64,000 bases of DNA, from NCBI GenBank assembly GCA_964647255.1, contig CAZYGI010000007.1, positions 30,528 to 94,527 on the forward strand, read 5' to 3'. A model generated the notes under the pieces. That model made no database searches. It had not been told where the DNA came from and worked only from the letters and a program-made list of their open reading frames with translations. A program made the position numbers and the translations under genes. Below, in pieces: positions 20,082-28,847 of this stretch (position 1 is the first letter of the stretch; the number at the start of each line of letters is the position of its first letter). Origin of the DNA: CAWJEL01 sp964647255 (GTDB lineage Bacteria > Chloroflexota > Anaerolineae > CG2-30-64-16).

Positions 20082-20110
20082 GTGTAAAGATACACGAATA
20101 CACAGTGTGT
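20082..20110. promoter_or_regulatory. Tandem small palindromes between CAP gene and RNase J gene
   Basis: GTGTA-AAGA-TACAC (20082-20095) is followed by ACAC-A-GTGT (20100-20108). The rest of the 19975-20288 gap holds the RNase J promoter and leader and nothing else recognised. These could be operators of the divergent pair; no regulator is identified. Confidence 0.3.
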
Positions 20111-20145
20111 GGGTACATTTGTTCAGATATTCACCTAACCGGGCA

Positions 20146-20175
20146 TTGACGAACGCCTCCCTGTTAAGGTAGAAT
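20146..20175 (+). promoter_or_regulatory. Promoter of the RNase J gene
   Basis: -35 TTGACG (20146-20151), 18-nt spacer, -10 TAGAAT (20170-20175). It leaves a leader of about 105 nt before the ATG. Confidence 0.75.
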
Positions 20176-20288
20176 CAGCGTGGCTGCGGCGATCTTTTCC
20201 GCATCTCTTCACCGGGCGATGCTATCGGGGAGAGCGCCGGGCGTTTTCCGACAGAACGTTGCGGGAACGCCGATCAATAAGGAGTTTT

Positions 20289-21947
20289 ATGGCTGACACA
20301 CTACGCATCATTCCCCTGGGCGGTCTGGGGGAAATCGGCAAAAACATGATGCTGTTCGAATATGACCGCAACATCCTGATTGTAGACGCGGGGATCATGT
20401 TCCCCGAGCACGACATGTGGGGGATTGACGTGGTCATCCCCGACTTCACCTACCTGCGCGAGAACGCTGCGCAGGCGCGGGCGATCGTCATCACGCACGG
20501 GCACGAAGATCACATCGGCGCGCTGCCCTACCTGTTAAGCGAAGTCGTGCCCGCCGACACGCCGATCTACGCCACGCGGCTGGCGGCCGGGCTTATCGAA
20601 GCCAAGCTCAGTGAGTTTCCCAAGCTGGGACGCCCCAATATTCGCCTGATCGCCGCCGGTGAAGCGTTCCGTGTAGGCCCGGTCGCGGTTGAATTTCTGG
20701 CCATCACGCATTCGATCCCCGACGGCGTGGGGCTCGCCATCCACACCCCGTTAGGCCGCGTGATTCATACCGGTGACTTCAAGTTTGACTACACGCCGGT
20801 GCGCGGTGGGGGCCCCGGGTTTGCCCGGCTGGGCGAGCTGGGCGCACAGGGCGTGTTGGCGCTCCTGAGCGACTCGACCGGCGCCGAACGCGCCGGCCAT
20901 ACGCCGTCCGAGGCGGTGATTGCACCGGTTTTCAACGCGATCTTCGGCGCGGCGCCGGGCCGGATCATCGTTGCAACCTTTGCGTCGCAGCTGAGCCGCG
21001 TGCAGCAAGTGATTGATGCGGCGCACCAACACGGCCGCGTGGTCGCGCTTGCGGGATTCTCGATGCTGAAAACCACCGAGATTGCCCTCAAGCTGGGGCA
21101 TCTCGAGGCGCCGGCCGGCGTGCTCGTGGAGCTGAGCGAGGCGCTCCGCCTGCCCGATCGCCAGGTGACGATCGTCACGACCGGCAGCCAGGGCCAGCCG
21201 GAAGCCGCGCTCGCGCGTATGGCAGATGGGACGCATCGCCAGATTGAGATCAGGGCCGGCGATACGGTCGTGCTCTCGTCCACCCCAATTCCCGGCAATG
21301 AGGAAGAGGTGGCGCGCGTGATCAACAAGCTGTTCGCACGCGGCGCACAGGTGATCTATCCCCCGCTTGCAGCCGTGCACGTCTCCGGTCACGCCAGCCA
21401 GGAAGAACAGAAGCTGATGCTGGCGTTGACTCGCCCGCGCTTCTTTGTGCCCGTGCACGGCGAGCTGCGCCACCTGCACGCCCATGCCGCGCTTGCGCGC
21501 CAGCTCGGCCTGCCGGCGGAGAACATCCTGATCGCAGAGAACGGCTCGGTGCTGGAGTTCACGGCAGATTCGGCGCGCATCACCGGCCGCGTGCCCAGCG
21601 GCGAGGTGTTCGTGGATGGCACCGGCGTGGGCGATGTCGGCCCGAAGGTGATGGGCGAGCGGGAAATCCTGGCGCGCGACGGGTTCGTCATTGCGGTCGT
21701 GCCGGTCAGTGCGGCGACAGGCGAGGTCAGCGGCCGGCCCGAGCTGGTTTCACGCGGCTTCGTGTATCTGCGCGAGAGTGGGGAGCTGTTCGACCGCGCC
21801 GCCGAGCGCGTCTTTTCGGCGCTACAGACGGGTGGCCTCCGCAAACGCACAGCTATCATCGAACGGACACAGGACACCCTTGCCCGCTTCTTCTTTGAGG
21901 AGACACGACGCAAGCCGATGGTGGTGGCGGTGGTGACGCAAGGATAA
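20289..21947 (+). CDS. rnj: Ribonuclease J
   Basis: 552 residues, metallo-beta-lactamase/beta-CASP ribonuclease with 5'-exo and endo activity in mRNA turnover and rRNA maturation. The metal motif HGHEDH lies in ITHGHEDHIGALPYLL, with HTGDFKFD and the beta-CASP blocks SDSTGAER and HVSGHASQEEQKLML also visible, plus a C-terminal domain. The ATG at 20289 has AAGGAG 5 nt upstream; an in-frame ATG 30 nt earlier lacks one. It converges on RNase Y, sharing one terminator, so both main mRNA-decay nucleases are adjacent. Confidence 0.95.
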   Translation: MADTLRIIPLGGLGEIGKNMMLFEYDRNILIVDAGIMFPEHDMWGIDVVIPDFTYLRENAAQARAIVITHGHEDHIGALPYLLSEVVPADTPIYATRLAAGLIEAKLSEFPKLGRPNIRLIAAGEAFRVGPVAVEFLAITHSIPDGVGLAIHTPLGRVIHTGDFKFDYTPVRGGGPGFARLGELGAQGVLALLSDSTGAERAGHTPSEAVIAPVFNAIFGAAPGRIIVATFASQLSRVQQVIDAAHQHGRVVALAGFSMLKTTEIALKLGHLEAPAGVLVELSEALRLPDRQVTIVTTGSQGQPEAALARMADGTHRQIEIRAGDTVVLSSTPIPGNEEEVARVINKLFARGAQVIYPPLAAVHVSGHASQEEQKLMLALTRPRFFVPVHGELRHLHAHAALARQLGLPAENILIAENGSVLEFTADSARITGRVPSGEVFVDGTGVGDVGPKVMGEREILARDGFVIAVVPVSAATGEVSGRPELVSRGFVYLRESGELFDRAAERVFSALQTGGLRKRTAIIERTQDTLARFFFEETRRKPMVVAVVTQG

Positions 21948-21962
21948 CCTTCGAGGTTGAGA

Positions 21963-22014
21963 AGTAAAAAGGGGGGTGATGAGCGGCTTGCTGCTCATCA
22001 CCCCCCTTTACTTT
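21963..22014. terminator. Bidirectional terminator between RNase J and RNase Y genes
   Basis: A 17-bp perfect stem (21968-21984 with about 21993-22009; GGGGGGTGATGAGC core), flanked by A-rich sequence on the left and T-rich sequence on the right, so it can act on both strands. It serves both convergent genes. Confidence 0.92.
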
Positions 22015-22019
22015 CGGAG

Positions 22020-23588
22020 TTACTTCGCCGTCTCCACAGCGCGGGTCTCGCGCAAGACCGTGACCTTGATCTGCCCCGGATACTCAAGGCTGTCCTCGAT
22101 CCTCTTAGCGATATCCTTTGCCAGCCGGATCGCGGCCAGATCATCAATGTCATCCGGCCGGACAATCACGCGCACCTCGCGACCAGCCTGGATAGCGTAC
22201 GTCTGCTGGACGCCGCCGAAGGAGTTGCCGATGTCTTCGAGCGCCTGGATGCGCTTGACATAGGTCTCCAAGGCTTCGCGTCGGGCGCCGGGCCGCGAGC
22301 CGGAAATCGCATCCGCGGTCGTGGCGATGGCCGCTTCCACCGTGAGCTGCTCCGTCTCATGGTGGTGCGAGGCGATGATGTTCACCACATCCGCCGGCAC
22401 GCCATAACGTTTGGCGATGTCCGCGCCGACCTGCGCGTGTGCGCCTTCCACCTCGTGGCTCACGGCCTTGCCGATGTCATGCAGCAGCGCGCCCATCTTG
22501 GCGGTCTGCACGTTGGCGCCGAGCTCGGCCGCCAGCATCGCTGCGATGTGGGTCGCCTCGACCGCATGCGAAAGCTGGTTTTGCCCATAGCTGGTGCGGT
22601 ATTTCAGCCGGCCCAGCAGCTTGACGAGCTCGGGGTGCAGCATCTGCAAGCCGACCTCGATCACTGCCTGCTCGCCCGCCTCTTTGATGGACTTCTCCAC
22701 CTCTTGCTGCGCCTTCTCGACTTCCTTCTCGATGCGCGCCGGATGGATCCGGCCATCCTGAACCAGGCGGCTGAGCGCGACCCGCGCGACCTCGCGCCGG
22801 ACCGGATCGAAGCTGGAAATCAAGATCGCCTCGGGGGTATCGTCCACCACCAGATCCACCCCGGTCACCTGCTCGATGGAGCGGATATTCCGGCCCTGGC
22901 GACCGATGATGCGGCCCTTCATCTCGTCTGTGGGCAGCGGCACGCTGGAGACCGTCGTCTCGGACACGTGCTCGGATGCCACACGCTCCATCACGGCCGA
23001 GATCACCTTGCGGGCGCGCTCCTCGGCTTCCGACATGGCTTGCGCCTCGACCTCGCGAATCTTGCGCGCCATGTCTTGCCGCGTGGTCTGCTCTACTGCG
23101 GCCAACAGCTCCTGCCTGGCCTCCTCCTGGCTCATGCTGGCGATGCGCTCAAGCTCAGCGCGGCGATCTTCTTCCAGCTTGGTCAGGTCAACCTCACGCT
23201 TGTCGAGCTTGCTTTGGCGCTGGTCGAGCTTGCGATTCCGCTGCTCGGCCTGCTCCAGTTTGCTGTCCAAGGCCTCCTGCCGGCGCTGGAGGCGCTCTTC
23301 ACCGCGCTCCATCTCACGACGCCGGCGCTGGATCTCGGCCTCCGACTCCTCAAGGATCTGGACTTTCTGCTCCTGCGCTGCCAGCGCAATCGTCTTGGCC
23401 TTGCTCTCGGCTTCGGCGACGATACGCTTTGACTCGGCCTCGGCGTTTTGGATGAACACCTCAGCGTCGCGGTGGCTTTGAAGCAGACGCGACTTCATCA
23501 GCAGATAGCCGATGACCGCGCCTGCCACCCCAGCGACTAGGAAGCTCAGCAAGTCCACGATGAACCGCAGACTTGGATTCCCGAACAT
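22020..23588 (-). CDS. rny: Ribonuclease Y
   Basis: 522 residues, membrane-anchored endoribonuclease that starts mRNA decay. An N-terminal transmembrane helix (about 8-30) is followed by a long Glu/Gln/Arg-rich coiled coil (about 35-200), a KH domain with IIGRQGRNIRSIEQVTGVD, and an HD domain with GALLHDIGKAVSHE (metal ligands His-Asp). The order and length match the family. The ATG at 23588 has GAGG 7 nt upstream. recX lies just upstream on the same strand. Confidence 0.97.
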   Translation of the reverse strand: MFGNPSLRFIVDLLSFLVAGVAGAVIGYLLMKSRLLQSHRDAEVFIQNAEAESKRIVAEAESKAKTIALAAQEQKVQILEESEAEIQRRRREMERGEERLQRRQEALDSKLEQAEQRNRKLDQRQSKLDKREVDLTKLEEDRRAELERIASMSQEEARQELLAAVEQTTRQDMARKIREVEAQAMSEAEERARKVISAVMERVASEHVSETTVSSVPLPTDEMKGRIIGRQGRNIRSIEQVTGVDLVVDDTPEAILISSFDPVRREVARVALSRLVQDGRIHPARIEKEVEKAQQEVEKSIKEAGEQAVIEVGLQMLHPELVKLLGRLKYRTSYGQNQLSHAVEATHIAAMLAAELGANVQTAKMGALLHDIGKAVSHEVEGAHAQVGADIAKRYGVPADVVNIIASHHHETEQLTVEAAIATTADAISGSRPGARREALETYVKRIQALEDIGNSFGGVQQTYAIQAGREVRVIVRPDDIDDLAAIRLAKDIAKRIEDSLEYPGQIKVTVLRETRAVETAK

Positions 23589-23663
23589 GTGATTCCTCGC
23601 TTTCGACAGTTATCGTTTAAGAATAAAGTATCACACGCCCCGCACATGATCAGCACGGCTGGG

Positions 23664-24305
23664 CTATGGATTGCTTTCCTGGATCTCGCGCAGCAGCCGC
23701 GCGACGATCTCATGCACGATCCCGTAATCAAACCCGCGGCGCAACAAGAAGTCTCCCAGCTTGCGCCGGAACGCGGGCGGATCCGCCAACGCGAGCGGCG
23801 CCAACCGCTGCGCACGCGGCCGAGCCGCCATGTAGGCATCCTCGGCCGGGTCGAGCGTCACGACTGCGGCGTCAATAGCCTCCCGCGCGACGCCGCGCTG
23901 TCGCAGTTCTGCGCCAAGCACATCGGCGCCTTTGGGCCGGAATTGGCGCCGATTTTCCACCCAATATCGGGCGAATTCGGCGTCATCCAGATAGCCCTGC
24001 GCCGTCAGCCGCGCCAGCGTTGCCTCGACAAGCTCGGCATCCAGGCCGGCCTTCAGCAGATGCCGGCGCACCTCCGCCTGGCTGCGCGGCCGGTACCCCA
24101 GGAAATGGACCGCGCGATCATACGCTTTTTGCCGTTCATCGTCGGCAACCAGGCCCGCGATCGCTGGATCGTCCAAGAACTGGCCGACGCGCAACCGGGC
24201 TGCCTCAAGCGCCGGCAGAGCAAAGGCATAGCGCCCGTCGAGATACACGTTCACCCGTTCGTCGGTGCGCTTTTGAAACACCAGTCGCGTGATTGTGCCG
24301 GACAT
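23664..24305 (-). CDS. recX: RecX regulatory protein
   Basis: 213 residues, small basic helical protein that binds and modulates RecA filaments. The tandem three-helix RecX repeats are recognisable in YDRAVHFLGYRPRSQAEVRRHLLKAG, ATLARLTAQGYLDDAEFARYWVENR and a C-terminal GFDYGIVHEIVARLL. The ATG at 24305 is chosen because the family begins with the ITRLVFQKRTDERVNVYLDG strand. It follows recA after 517 nt and lies 24 nt after a strong terminator, so its expression should depend on readthrough. Confidence 0.92.
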   Translation of the reverse strand: MSGTITRLVFQKRTDERVNVYLDGRYAFALPALEAARLRVGQFLDDPAIAGLVADDERQKAYDRAVHFLGYRPRSQAEVRRHLLKAGLDAELVEATLARLTAQGYLDDAEFARYWVENRRQFRPKGADVLGAELRQRGVAREAIDAAVVTLDPAEDAYMAARPRAQRLAPLALADPPAFRRKLGDFLLRRGFDYGIVHEIVARLLREIQESNP

Positions 24306-24328
24306 AGGGCAAGAACCAGGCTCAAAAC

Positions 24329-24368
24329 AAAAAACCGTGGTCACGTCCCAAAGGACGTCACACCACGG
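24329..24368 (-). terminator. Strong terminator between recA and recX
   Basis: Stem CCGTGGT...ACGTCC with GGACGT...ACCACGG (24368-24353 and 24348-24335; 13 bp with a small bulge), followed on the minus strand by TTTTTTGTTTT. It is only about 25 nt upstream of the recX start. Confidence 0.88.
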
Positions 24369-24822
24369 CTCACTTCCACCAGACGCGCTAAATCGGCGTG
24401 TTCTGCGCAAAAGCGTCAGCACGCGCCGATCTCAGACACGGAGAGCACCGGCTTGGCCGGGAATACTATTGGATACGATCGCACGCCTCAAGCTTCAGCC
24501 GTGCGATCCGTCTCACAGGTGCATGCGCTGCGCGCAGTTTGATTCAGGCGCAGCCCATGGCGCGGACACGATTGTCATTTGACCGTTCTTCATCGGCGTC
24601 GTTGCCGCGGGAATCCGGAATCCCGCGGCTTGGACGCTCCACATGCGGCACCTGTCTTCTTGTCGTAACCTTTAGGTAACCGGGCAGTCGGTGTGCACAA
24701 GCCTCTCCCGCGAGCCTGCGGCGCGACGCCGCGCGACGATTTAGTTCATCAGAAAAAGTGAGCAGCGGCCATGCGCTGACCTGACCGACCCAAGAGCCGG
24801 TGAGGCCACCGCACCGTTATTG
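24369..24822 (-). ncRNA. Structured recA-recX spacer, possible 3' UTR or small RNA
   Basis: No coding gene was found in this stretch. On the minus strand it contains several strong hairpins: GCCGCGGGA/TCCCGCGGC near 24605-24630, GATCGCACG/CGTGCGATC near 24478-24509, and a long hairpin at about 24391-24430 with a CTGACGC/GCGCAG inner stem. It ends at the terminator above. A possible promoter (TTGAGG 24491-24486, 17 nt, TAGTAT 24468-24463) would give a transcript of about 125 nt. It lacks the signatures of tmRNA, RNase P RNA and SRP RNA. It may simply be the recA 3' UTR. Confidence 0.35.
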
Positions 24823-25869
24823 TCAATCAGCGTCGTCCGCCATTTCCTCCGGCGACGCCACCATCACCCCTTGGCCTGGCGCCAGGGCTGACTTCTCGCG
24901 AATCGTTGCTTCGATCTGGCCGGCAATCGCCGGTGAGTTTTCCAGGAACTCCTTGGCGTTTTCCCGGCCTTGACCCAGGCGCGTGTCGGCAAAATTATAG
25001 AACGCGCCGCGCTTTTCGATCACATTCATTTGGACGCCAAGGTCAAGCAGGTCACCCGACTTGCTGATGCCCTTGTTGTACATGATGTCGAACTCGGCCT
25101 GTCGGAAGGGCGGCGCGACCTTGTTCTTCTTGACCGTGGCACGCACCCGGCTGCCGACGGTCTGGCCGCCCGCCTTGATGCTCTCCAACCGCCGCACGTC
25201 CAGGCGAACGCTGGCGTAGAACTTCAACGCCATGCCGCCCGTCGTGGTCTCGGGGTTGCCGAACATCACGCCGATCTTCTGCCGAAGCTGGTTGGTGAAA
25301 ATCAGTGCGGTGTTGCTGGTGTTGATAACGCCCACCAGTTTGCGGAGCGCCTGGGACATCAACCGGGCCTGCAAACCCATGTGGCTGTCCCCCATCTCGC
25401 CCTCGATCTCGGCCCGCGGCACCAACGCCGCCACGGAATCAATGACCACCACGTCCACCGCGCCCGAACGGATAAGCGCCTCGGCGATCTCCAACGCCTG
25501 TTCCCCGGTATCCGGCTGAGAAATGTAGAGATCGTCAACATTCACGCCGCAACGCGCGGCGTACGCCGGGTCCAGGGCATGCTCAACATCAATAAAAGCC
25601 GCGATGCCGCCCGCCTTTTGCGCCTCCGCAATGATGTGTTGGCAGATCGTGGTCTTGCCCGACGCTTCCGGGCCATAAATCTCGGTGATGCGACCGCGTG
25701 GAACGCCACCGATGCCCAATGCGAGGTCCAACGAAAGCGAGCCGGTCGGAACCGCTCCAACCTTCAATCGCCCAGCCTCGCCCAATTTCATCACAGTGCC
25801 CTCGCCAAATCGCTTCTTCAGCGTGGCCAGGGTCGTATCCAACGCCTTCTGCTTGCCGACTTCCGCCAT
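24823..25869 (-). CDS. recA: Recombinase RecA
   Basis: 348 residues, DNA strand exchange and SOS co-protease. Walker A GPEASGKTT is at about 66-74, VVVIDSVAALVPRAEIEGE holds Walker B, and the L1/L2 loops (MGLQARLMSQALRKL and NQLRQKIGVMFGNPETTTGG) are standard. The C-terminus is acidic. An SOS box and promoter lie upstream. Confidence 0.98.
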   Translation of the reverse strand: MAEVGKQKALDTTLATLKKRFGEGTVMKLGEAGRLKVGAVPTGSLSLDLALGIGGVPRGRITEIYGPEASGKTTICQHIIAEAQKAGGIAAFIDVEHALDPAYAARCGVNVDDLYISQPDTGEQALEIAEALIRSGAVDVVVIDSVAALVPRAEIEGEMGDSHMGLQARLMSQALRKLVGVINTSNTALIFTNQLRQKIGVMFGNPETTTGGMALKFYASVRLDVRRLESIKAGGQTVGSRVRATVKKNKVAPPFRQAEFDIMYNKGISKSGDLLDLGVQMNVIEKRGAFYNFADTRLGQGRENAKEFLENSPAIAGQIEATIREKSALAPGQGVMVASPEEMADDAD

Positions 25870-25931
25870 TTTTCGCTCCCTTGTTTCTGTGCAATTGAAT
25901 CTGTGTGATGTGCGTCCTCAACTCGACGGGG

Positions 25932-25960
25932 AGTGTACAACAAAAGACACGAAAAATCAA
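25932..25960 (-). promoter_or_regulatory. recA promoter
   Basis: -35 TTGATT (25955-25960), 17-nt spacer, -10 TACACT (25932-25937), about 60 nt before the ATG. Confidence 0.65.
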
Positions 25961-25974
25961 ATCACAACACAAGA

Positions 25975-25986
25975 GAACATGTGTTC
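25975..25986. promoter_or_regulatory. SOS box (LexA operator) of recA
   Basis: The perfect palindrome GAAC-ATGT-GTTC fits the Gram-positive type LexA site GAAC-N4-GTTC. It is centred about 20 bp upstream of the recA -35. Confidence 0.82.
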
Positions 25987-26037
25987 GATCTATTGTTAAG
26001 ACACGGCGCGGGCGCGATTCAGGCTGCGCCGACACGC

Positions 26038-26565
26038 TCACGCGGCCGCGTCGCGGGCGGCTGTCAACGCTGCTTGATAGGCCCCATATGTCTCCCGCCC
26101 GAAGCAGACAAAAATGACTTGTTCGAGCGTCGTATCCGCGGTGAGGAAGCGCACCACCTCCGCCACGGCGATCCGCGTCGCTCGCTCCAGCGGGAAACCG
26201 TAGGCGCCGGTGCTGATGGCCGGAAAGGCGACGCGGCGAATGCCCCGCTGAACCGCGAGCGCCAGGCTGTTGCGATAGCAGGCGACCAGCAGCGCATCTT
26301 CGCCGTGATCGCCATCCCGCCAGATCGGCCCGACGGTGTGAATGACCCATTGCGCCGGCAGCCGGTACCCGTGCGTGATCTTCGCCTGGCCGGTGGGGCA
26401 GCCTCCCAGCGTGCGGCATTCGGCCAGCAGCCCCGGCCCGGCCGCCCGATGGATCGCGCCATCCACGCCGCCGCCGCCGAGCAGCGAGTTGTTGGCTGCG
26501 TTGACGATCGCATCCACGGCCAAACGGGTGATGTCGCCTTCGACGATGGAGATGCGGTTTAACAT
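26038..26565 (-). CDS. Macrodomain protein, O-acetyl-ADP-ribose deacetylase type
   Basis: 175 residues. The macro fold is clear: IVEGDITRLAVDAIVNAANNSLLGGGGVDGAIHRAAG, then AISTGAYGFPLERA and the end VIFVCFGRETYGAYQ. This is the MacroD/YmdB class that removes ADP-ribose esters or deacetylates O-acetyl-ADP-ribose; the Asn-Asn and GGGGVDGAI catalytic loops are intact. The ATG at 26565 has GGAG 8 nt upstream. It lies upstream of recA in the same direction but has no clear link to the SOS box. Confidence 0.9.
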   Translation of the reverse strand: MLNRISIVEGDITRLAVDAIVNAANNSLLGGGGVDGAIHRAAGPGLLAECRTLGGCPTGQAKITHGYRLPAQWVIHTVGPIWRDGDHGEDALLVACYRNSLALAVQRGIRRVAFPAISTGAYGFPLERATRIAVAEVVRFLTADTTLEQVIFVCFGRETYGAYQAALTAARDAAA

Positions 26566-26646
26566 GGTATGATCTCCGATCCGGAACAAATAACCCGCAC
26601 TGAGCACGCGGTGAACTGCGGCGCGCCGGAGCCAGCCGGACGCCCG

Positions 26647-28752
26647 CTATTGCTGGCTCTTCAACCTGTTCAGCAGCGCCGTTGCGGCCACGTGTGCGGG
26701 GTCAATCGCCAGCGCCAGACGCCAATCCGTCCCTGCACCGGCCAGATTGCCCAGGTTCGCCTGCAGCAGCCCGTGTAGCGTCGCCATGTCGGCGCGGGTC
26801 GCCTGGATCTTGCGCTCCGGCGCGGTAGGTTGCGCTCGGTCGAACGCAGTGATCTGCCAGGCCAACGCTGAGGCCGCGGGAACCTGCGTGCCGACCGGGA
26901 GCGCGCGAAAACTGAGGCCCACCGGCAGCCATTGCCACTGCGCTCCGGCCTCTGGTTCCATGTCCGGCTGGCCGCTCAAGGTGGCGTCGCGCAGCGCCGC
27001 GGCCCCGCGGTTCGGGCCGATGTGCACCGGCCGGCCGGCGGCTGCCGCCCGACTCATGAACGCGTCCAGCAGCGCGACATAGGCGGCCTGCAACTGGCTG
27101 ATGCGCGGGTCGCCGTCGGGGATTTCGCCGCGCTCCCAAGCGTCGCGCAGCAATCGGTATGCCGCTTCCTCCGCTGCCACCGAGGCCATCAGCTCCGGGT
27201 CGCTCTTGTGCAACAGTCCGAAATACCAGTCGCGGCGCAGCAACTCGGTGTCAATGGCCGTCACGTCCGGCCGGAGCCCTTCGACCTTCTGAAGATAGAG
27301 CGCGGGGGCGTAGAACTGCCAGTCTCGAGTCAACAGCACGCCGCCTGGTCCGATCTCAGCGAGCGTGTCCCGCGCATAGTCTTCCGGGATCGTGTCTGCG
27401 TGGCGGTCGCACGCCCGCCAGTTCGACGCCAGCGCCGCAATCAAGGTGACCACGAGGACAGCCACGATCGGCCAACCTGCGGTAAAACCGCGTTCACCGG
27501 CGGTCATTCGCGTCCGATTTGGTCTTTCAGTTCGCCGCCTGAAAAAGCGGCTCAACGAGTCCGCTATCGTTGCCGCGCCCCATGCGACCCACACCGATCC
27601 CGCCAGGAACGCGGGCAGATAGTACGCGTCACCGTCATCCTCGATCACATAAGCCCAGGCGTAGAAGGTGACAAAGACGATCACCAACCCCAACGTCCAG
27701 AACAGGCGCGGCTGCGACCGAGCCATGCGCCACGCGCCCACGCCGAGCAGCAACAGCCCAATCGGCGTGAATTGCGTCCACCACAGCTTCGCCGCGAAGA
27801 TGACCTGCGGCCCCACCGGCGAGGAGAGCAGGCTGACGCGATACTGCTTGGCGGTCACCTGCCACCAGAACCGCTGCCAGGTGTCGGGTTGGCCCCAGTT
27901 CAACAGCGGATCGGCCGCGGCGCGCGCGGGCAAATAGAGATAAATGGCGAGCCCCGCAGCCAGCGCGAATGCCGACGCCAGCGCTGTCCGGCTGATCCAA
28001 AACCGCCAGCCGTGACGCGCGGTGAGCCAGAACGCGATGGCGGGCGCCAGTAGGGCGACAGAGGTCAAGTGATTGCCCAGACCGAGGCCGAAGAGGAACG
28101 CGGCAAGGATGAGCCGGGGGGCGCGGGGCGCGGGGCGCGTAGAGCGAGAGGGCGCTTCTCCGCCGTCTGCCGCCGATTTCAGCCCCTCGGCCCCTCCGCC
28201 CCTCCGCCCCTCCGCCCCTCCGCTCGTCTGCTTCCCCATGCCTCCGCTCAAGAGCACCAGCAACAGGATCGCCGCGGTCAAGAGAAGGTTGAGCGTATAG
28301 ACCTCGGAGAGGGTGGCCCAGCCCCAGACGGTCCGGCCCAGGCCAAACGACAACGCGGCCGCCGCAGCAGCCAGAAGCGACCGCCAGGGGCGGGTCGTCT
28401 CGTCGGTCCTGTGCAGCGTGCGCCGCGCCAGCGCGTAAACCAAGCCGGCCGCCGCCGCCGCACAGAACGCCGACAGGAAGTTCAGCCGCCAGGCCACACG
28501 GCCAATGGGCAGGAGGTGGGTCCACAACCAACCGAGCGCGACATAGAGCGGGAATCCAGGCGCATGCGCCACGCCGCCGGTCCACGCGGCCAGGATCAGC
28601 TCGCCGCTGTCGGTGGGAGGCACGCCGGGCATCACGGTCACGCCATATACGACCAGGAGACCGGCAATGATACCAGCGCCAACGCCGATCCTCACCCGCC
28701 GGGCGTCCTGGCTTGCTTTGCCGAACACGGCCGATTTCTCCGCTGACGTCAT
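26647..28752 (-). CDS. DUF2723 (TMEM260-like) multispanning membrane protein
   Basis: 701 residues. The family motif DSGELILAAWTGGVAHAPGFPLY is near residue 48, followed by about ten hydrophobic segments and a soluble C-terminal part with a TPR-like end (HGLLQANLGNLAGAGTDWRLALAIDP). Eukaryotic TMEM260 is an O-mannosyltransferase, so a glycosyltransferase of the GT-C type is plausible but unproven here. Residues about 170-213 in a loop are a low-complexity insert (GGGAEGRRGGGAEG and SRSTRPAPRAPR) encoded by 8-bp tandem repeats. GGAGGTGA lies 8 nt upstream of the chosen ATG. Confidence 0.85.
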   Translation of the reverse strand: MTSAEKSAVFGKASQDARRVRIGVGAGIIAGLLVVYGVTVMPGVPPTDSGELILAAWTGGVAHAPGFPLYVALGWLWTHLLPIGRVAWRLNFLSAFCAAAAAGLVYALARRTLHRTDETTRPWRSLLAAAAAALSFGLGRTVWGWATLSEVYTLNLLLTAAILLLVLLSGGMGKQTSGGAEGRRGGGAEGLKSAADGGEAPSRSTRPAPRAPRLILAAFLFGLGLGNHLTSVALLAPAIAFWLTARHGWRFWISRTALASAFALAAGLAIYLYLPARAAADPLLNWGQPDTWQRFWWQVTAKQYRVSLLSSPVGPQVIFAAKLWWTQFTPIGLLLLGVGAWRMARSQPRLFWTLGLVIVFVTFYAWAYVIEDDGDAYYLPAFLAGSVWVAWGAATIADSLSRFFRRRTERPNRTRMTAGERGFTAGWPIVAVLVVTLIAALASNWRACDRHADTIPEDYARDTLAEIGPGGVLLTRDWQFYAPALYLQKVEGLRPDVTAIDTELLRRDWYFGLLHKSDPELMASVAAEEAAYRLLRDAWERGEIPDGDPRISQLQAAYVALLDAFMSRAAAAGRPVHIGPNRGAAALRDATLSGQPDMEPEAGAQWQWLPVGLSFRALPVGTQVPAASALAWQITAFDRAQPTAPERKIQATRADMATLHGLLQANLGNLAGAGTDWRLALAIDPAHVAATALLNRLKSQQ
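28183..28222. repeat. Octamer tandem repeat CCCCTCCG inside the DUF2723 gene
   Basis: Five 8-bp units in a row (the first reads CCCCTCGG). They are in frame with the gene and encode a Gly/Glu/Arg-rich loop. A GC-rich run GGGGCGC repeats a little upstream (28118-28140). Confidence 0.9.
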
Positions 28753-28774
28753 ATGGGCTGTCACCTCCCGCGGG

Positions 28775-28803
28775 ACTATACCACAGCCAGGGATGACGCA
28801 CAA
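28775..28803 (-). promoter_or_regulatory. Putative promoter of the DUF2723 gene
   Basis: -35 TTGTGC (28798-28803), 17-nt spacer, -10 TATAGT (28775-28780), about 20 nt before the ATG. Confidence 0.5.
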
Positions 28804-28847
28804 CCGCGACGTTTGGGCCAGGAATTCTCAATATCGGATTTGCTGGT

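Noticed and set aside
23589..23663. Separate small gene between rny and recX
   Set aside because: Only 75 nt with no ribosome site and open frame; treated as spacer.
24329..24430. A T-box before recX, suggested by a TGGTGG word and ACGTCC-TTTG-GGACGT hairpin
   Set aside because: The 14-mer T-box motif is absent, there is no Stem I, and recX has no amino-acid link.
24306..24822. recA-recX spacer as tmRNA, RNase P RNA or SRP RNA
   Set aside because: The tRNA-like ends and tag of tmRNA, the GAGGAAAGUC block of RNase P and the GGAAG tetraloop region of SRP RNA are all missing.
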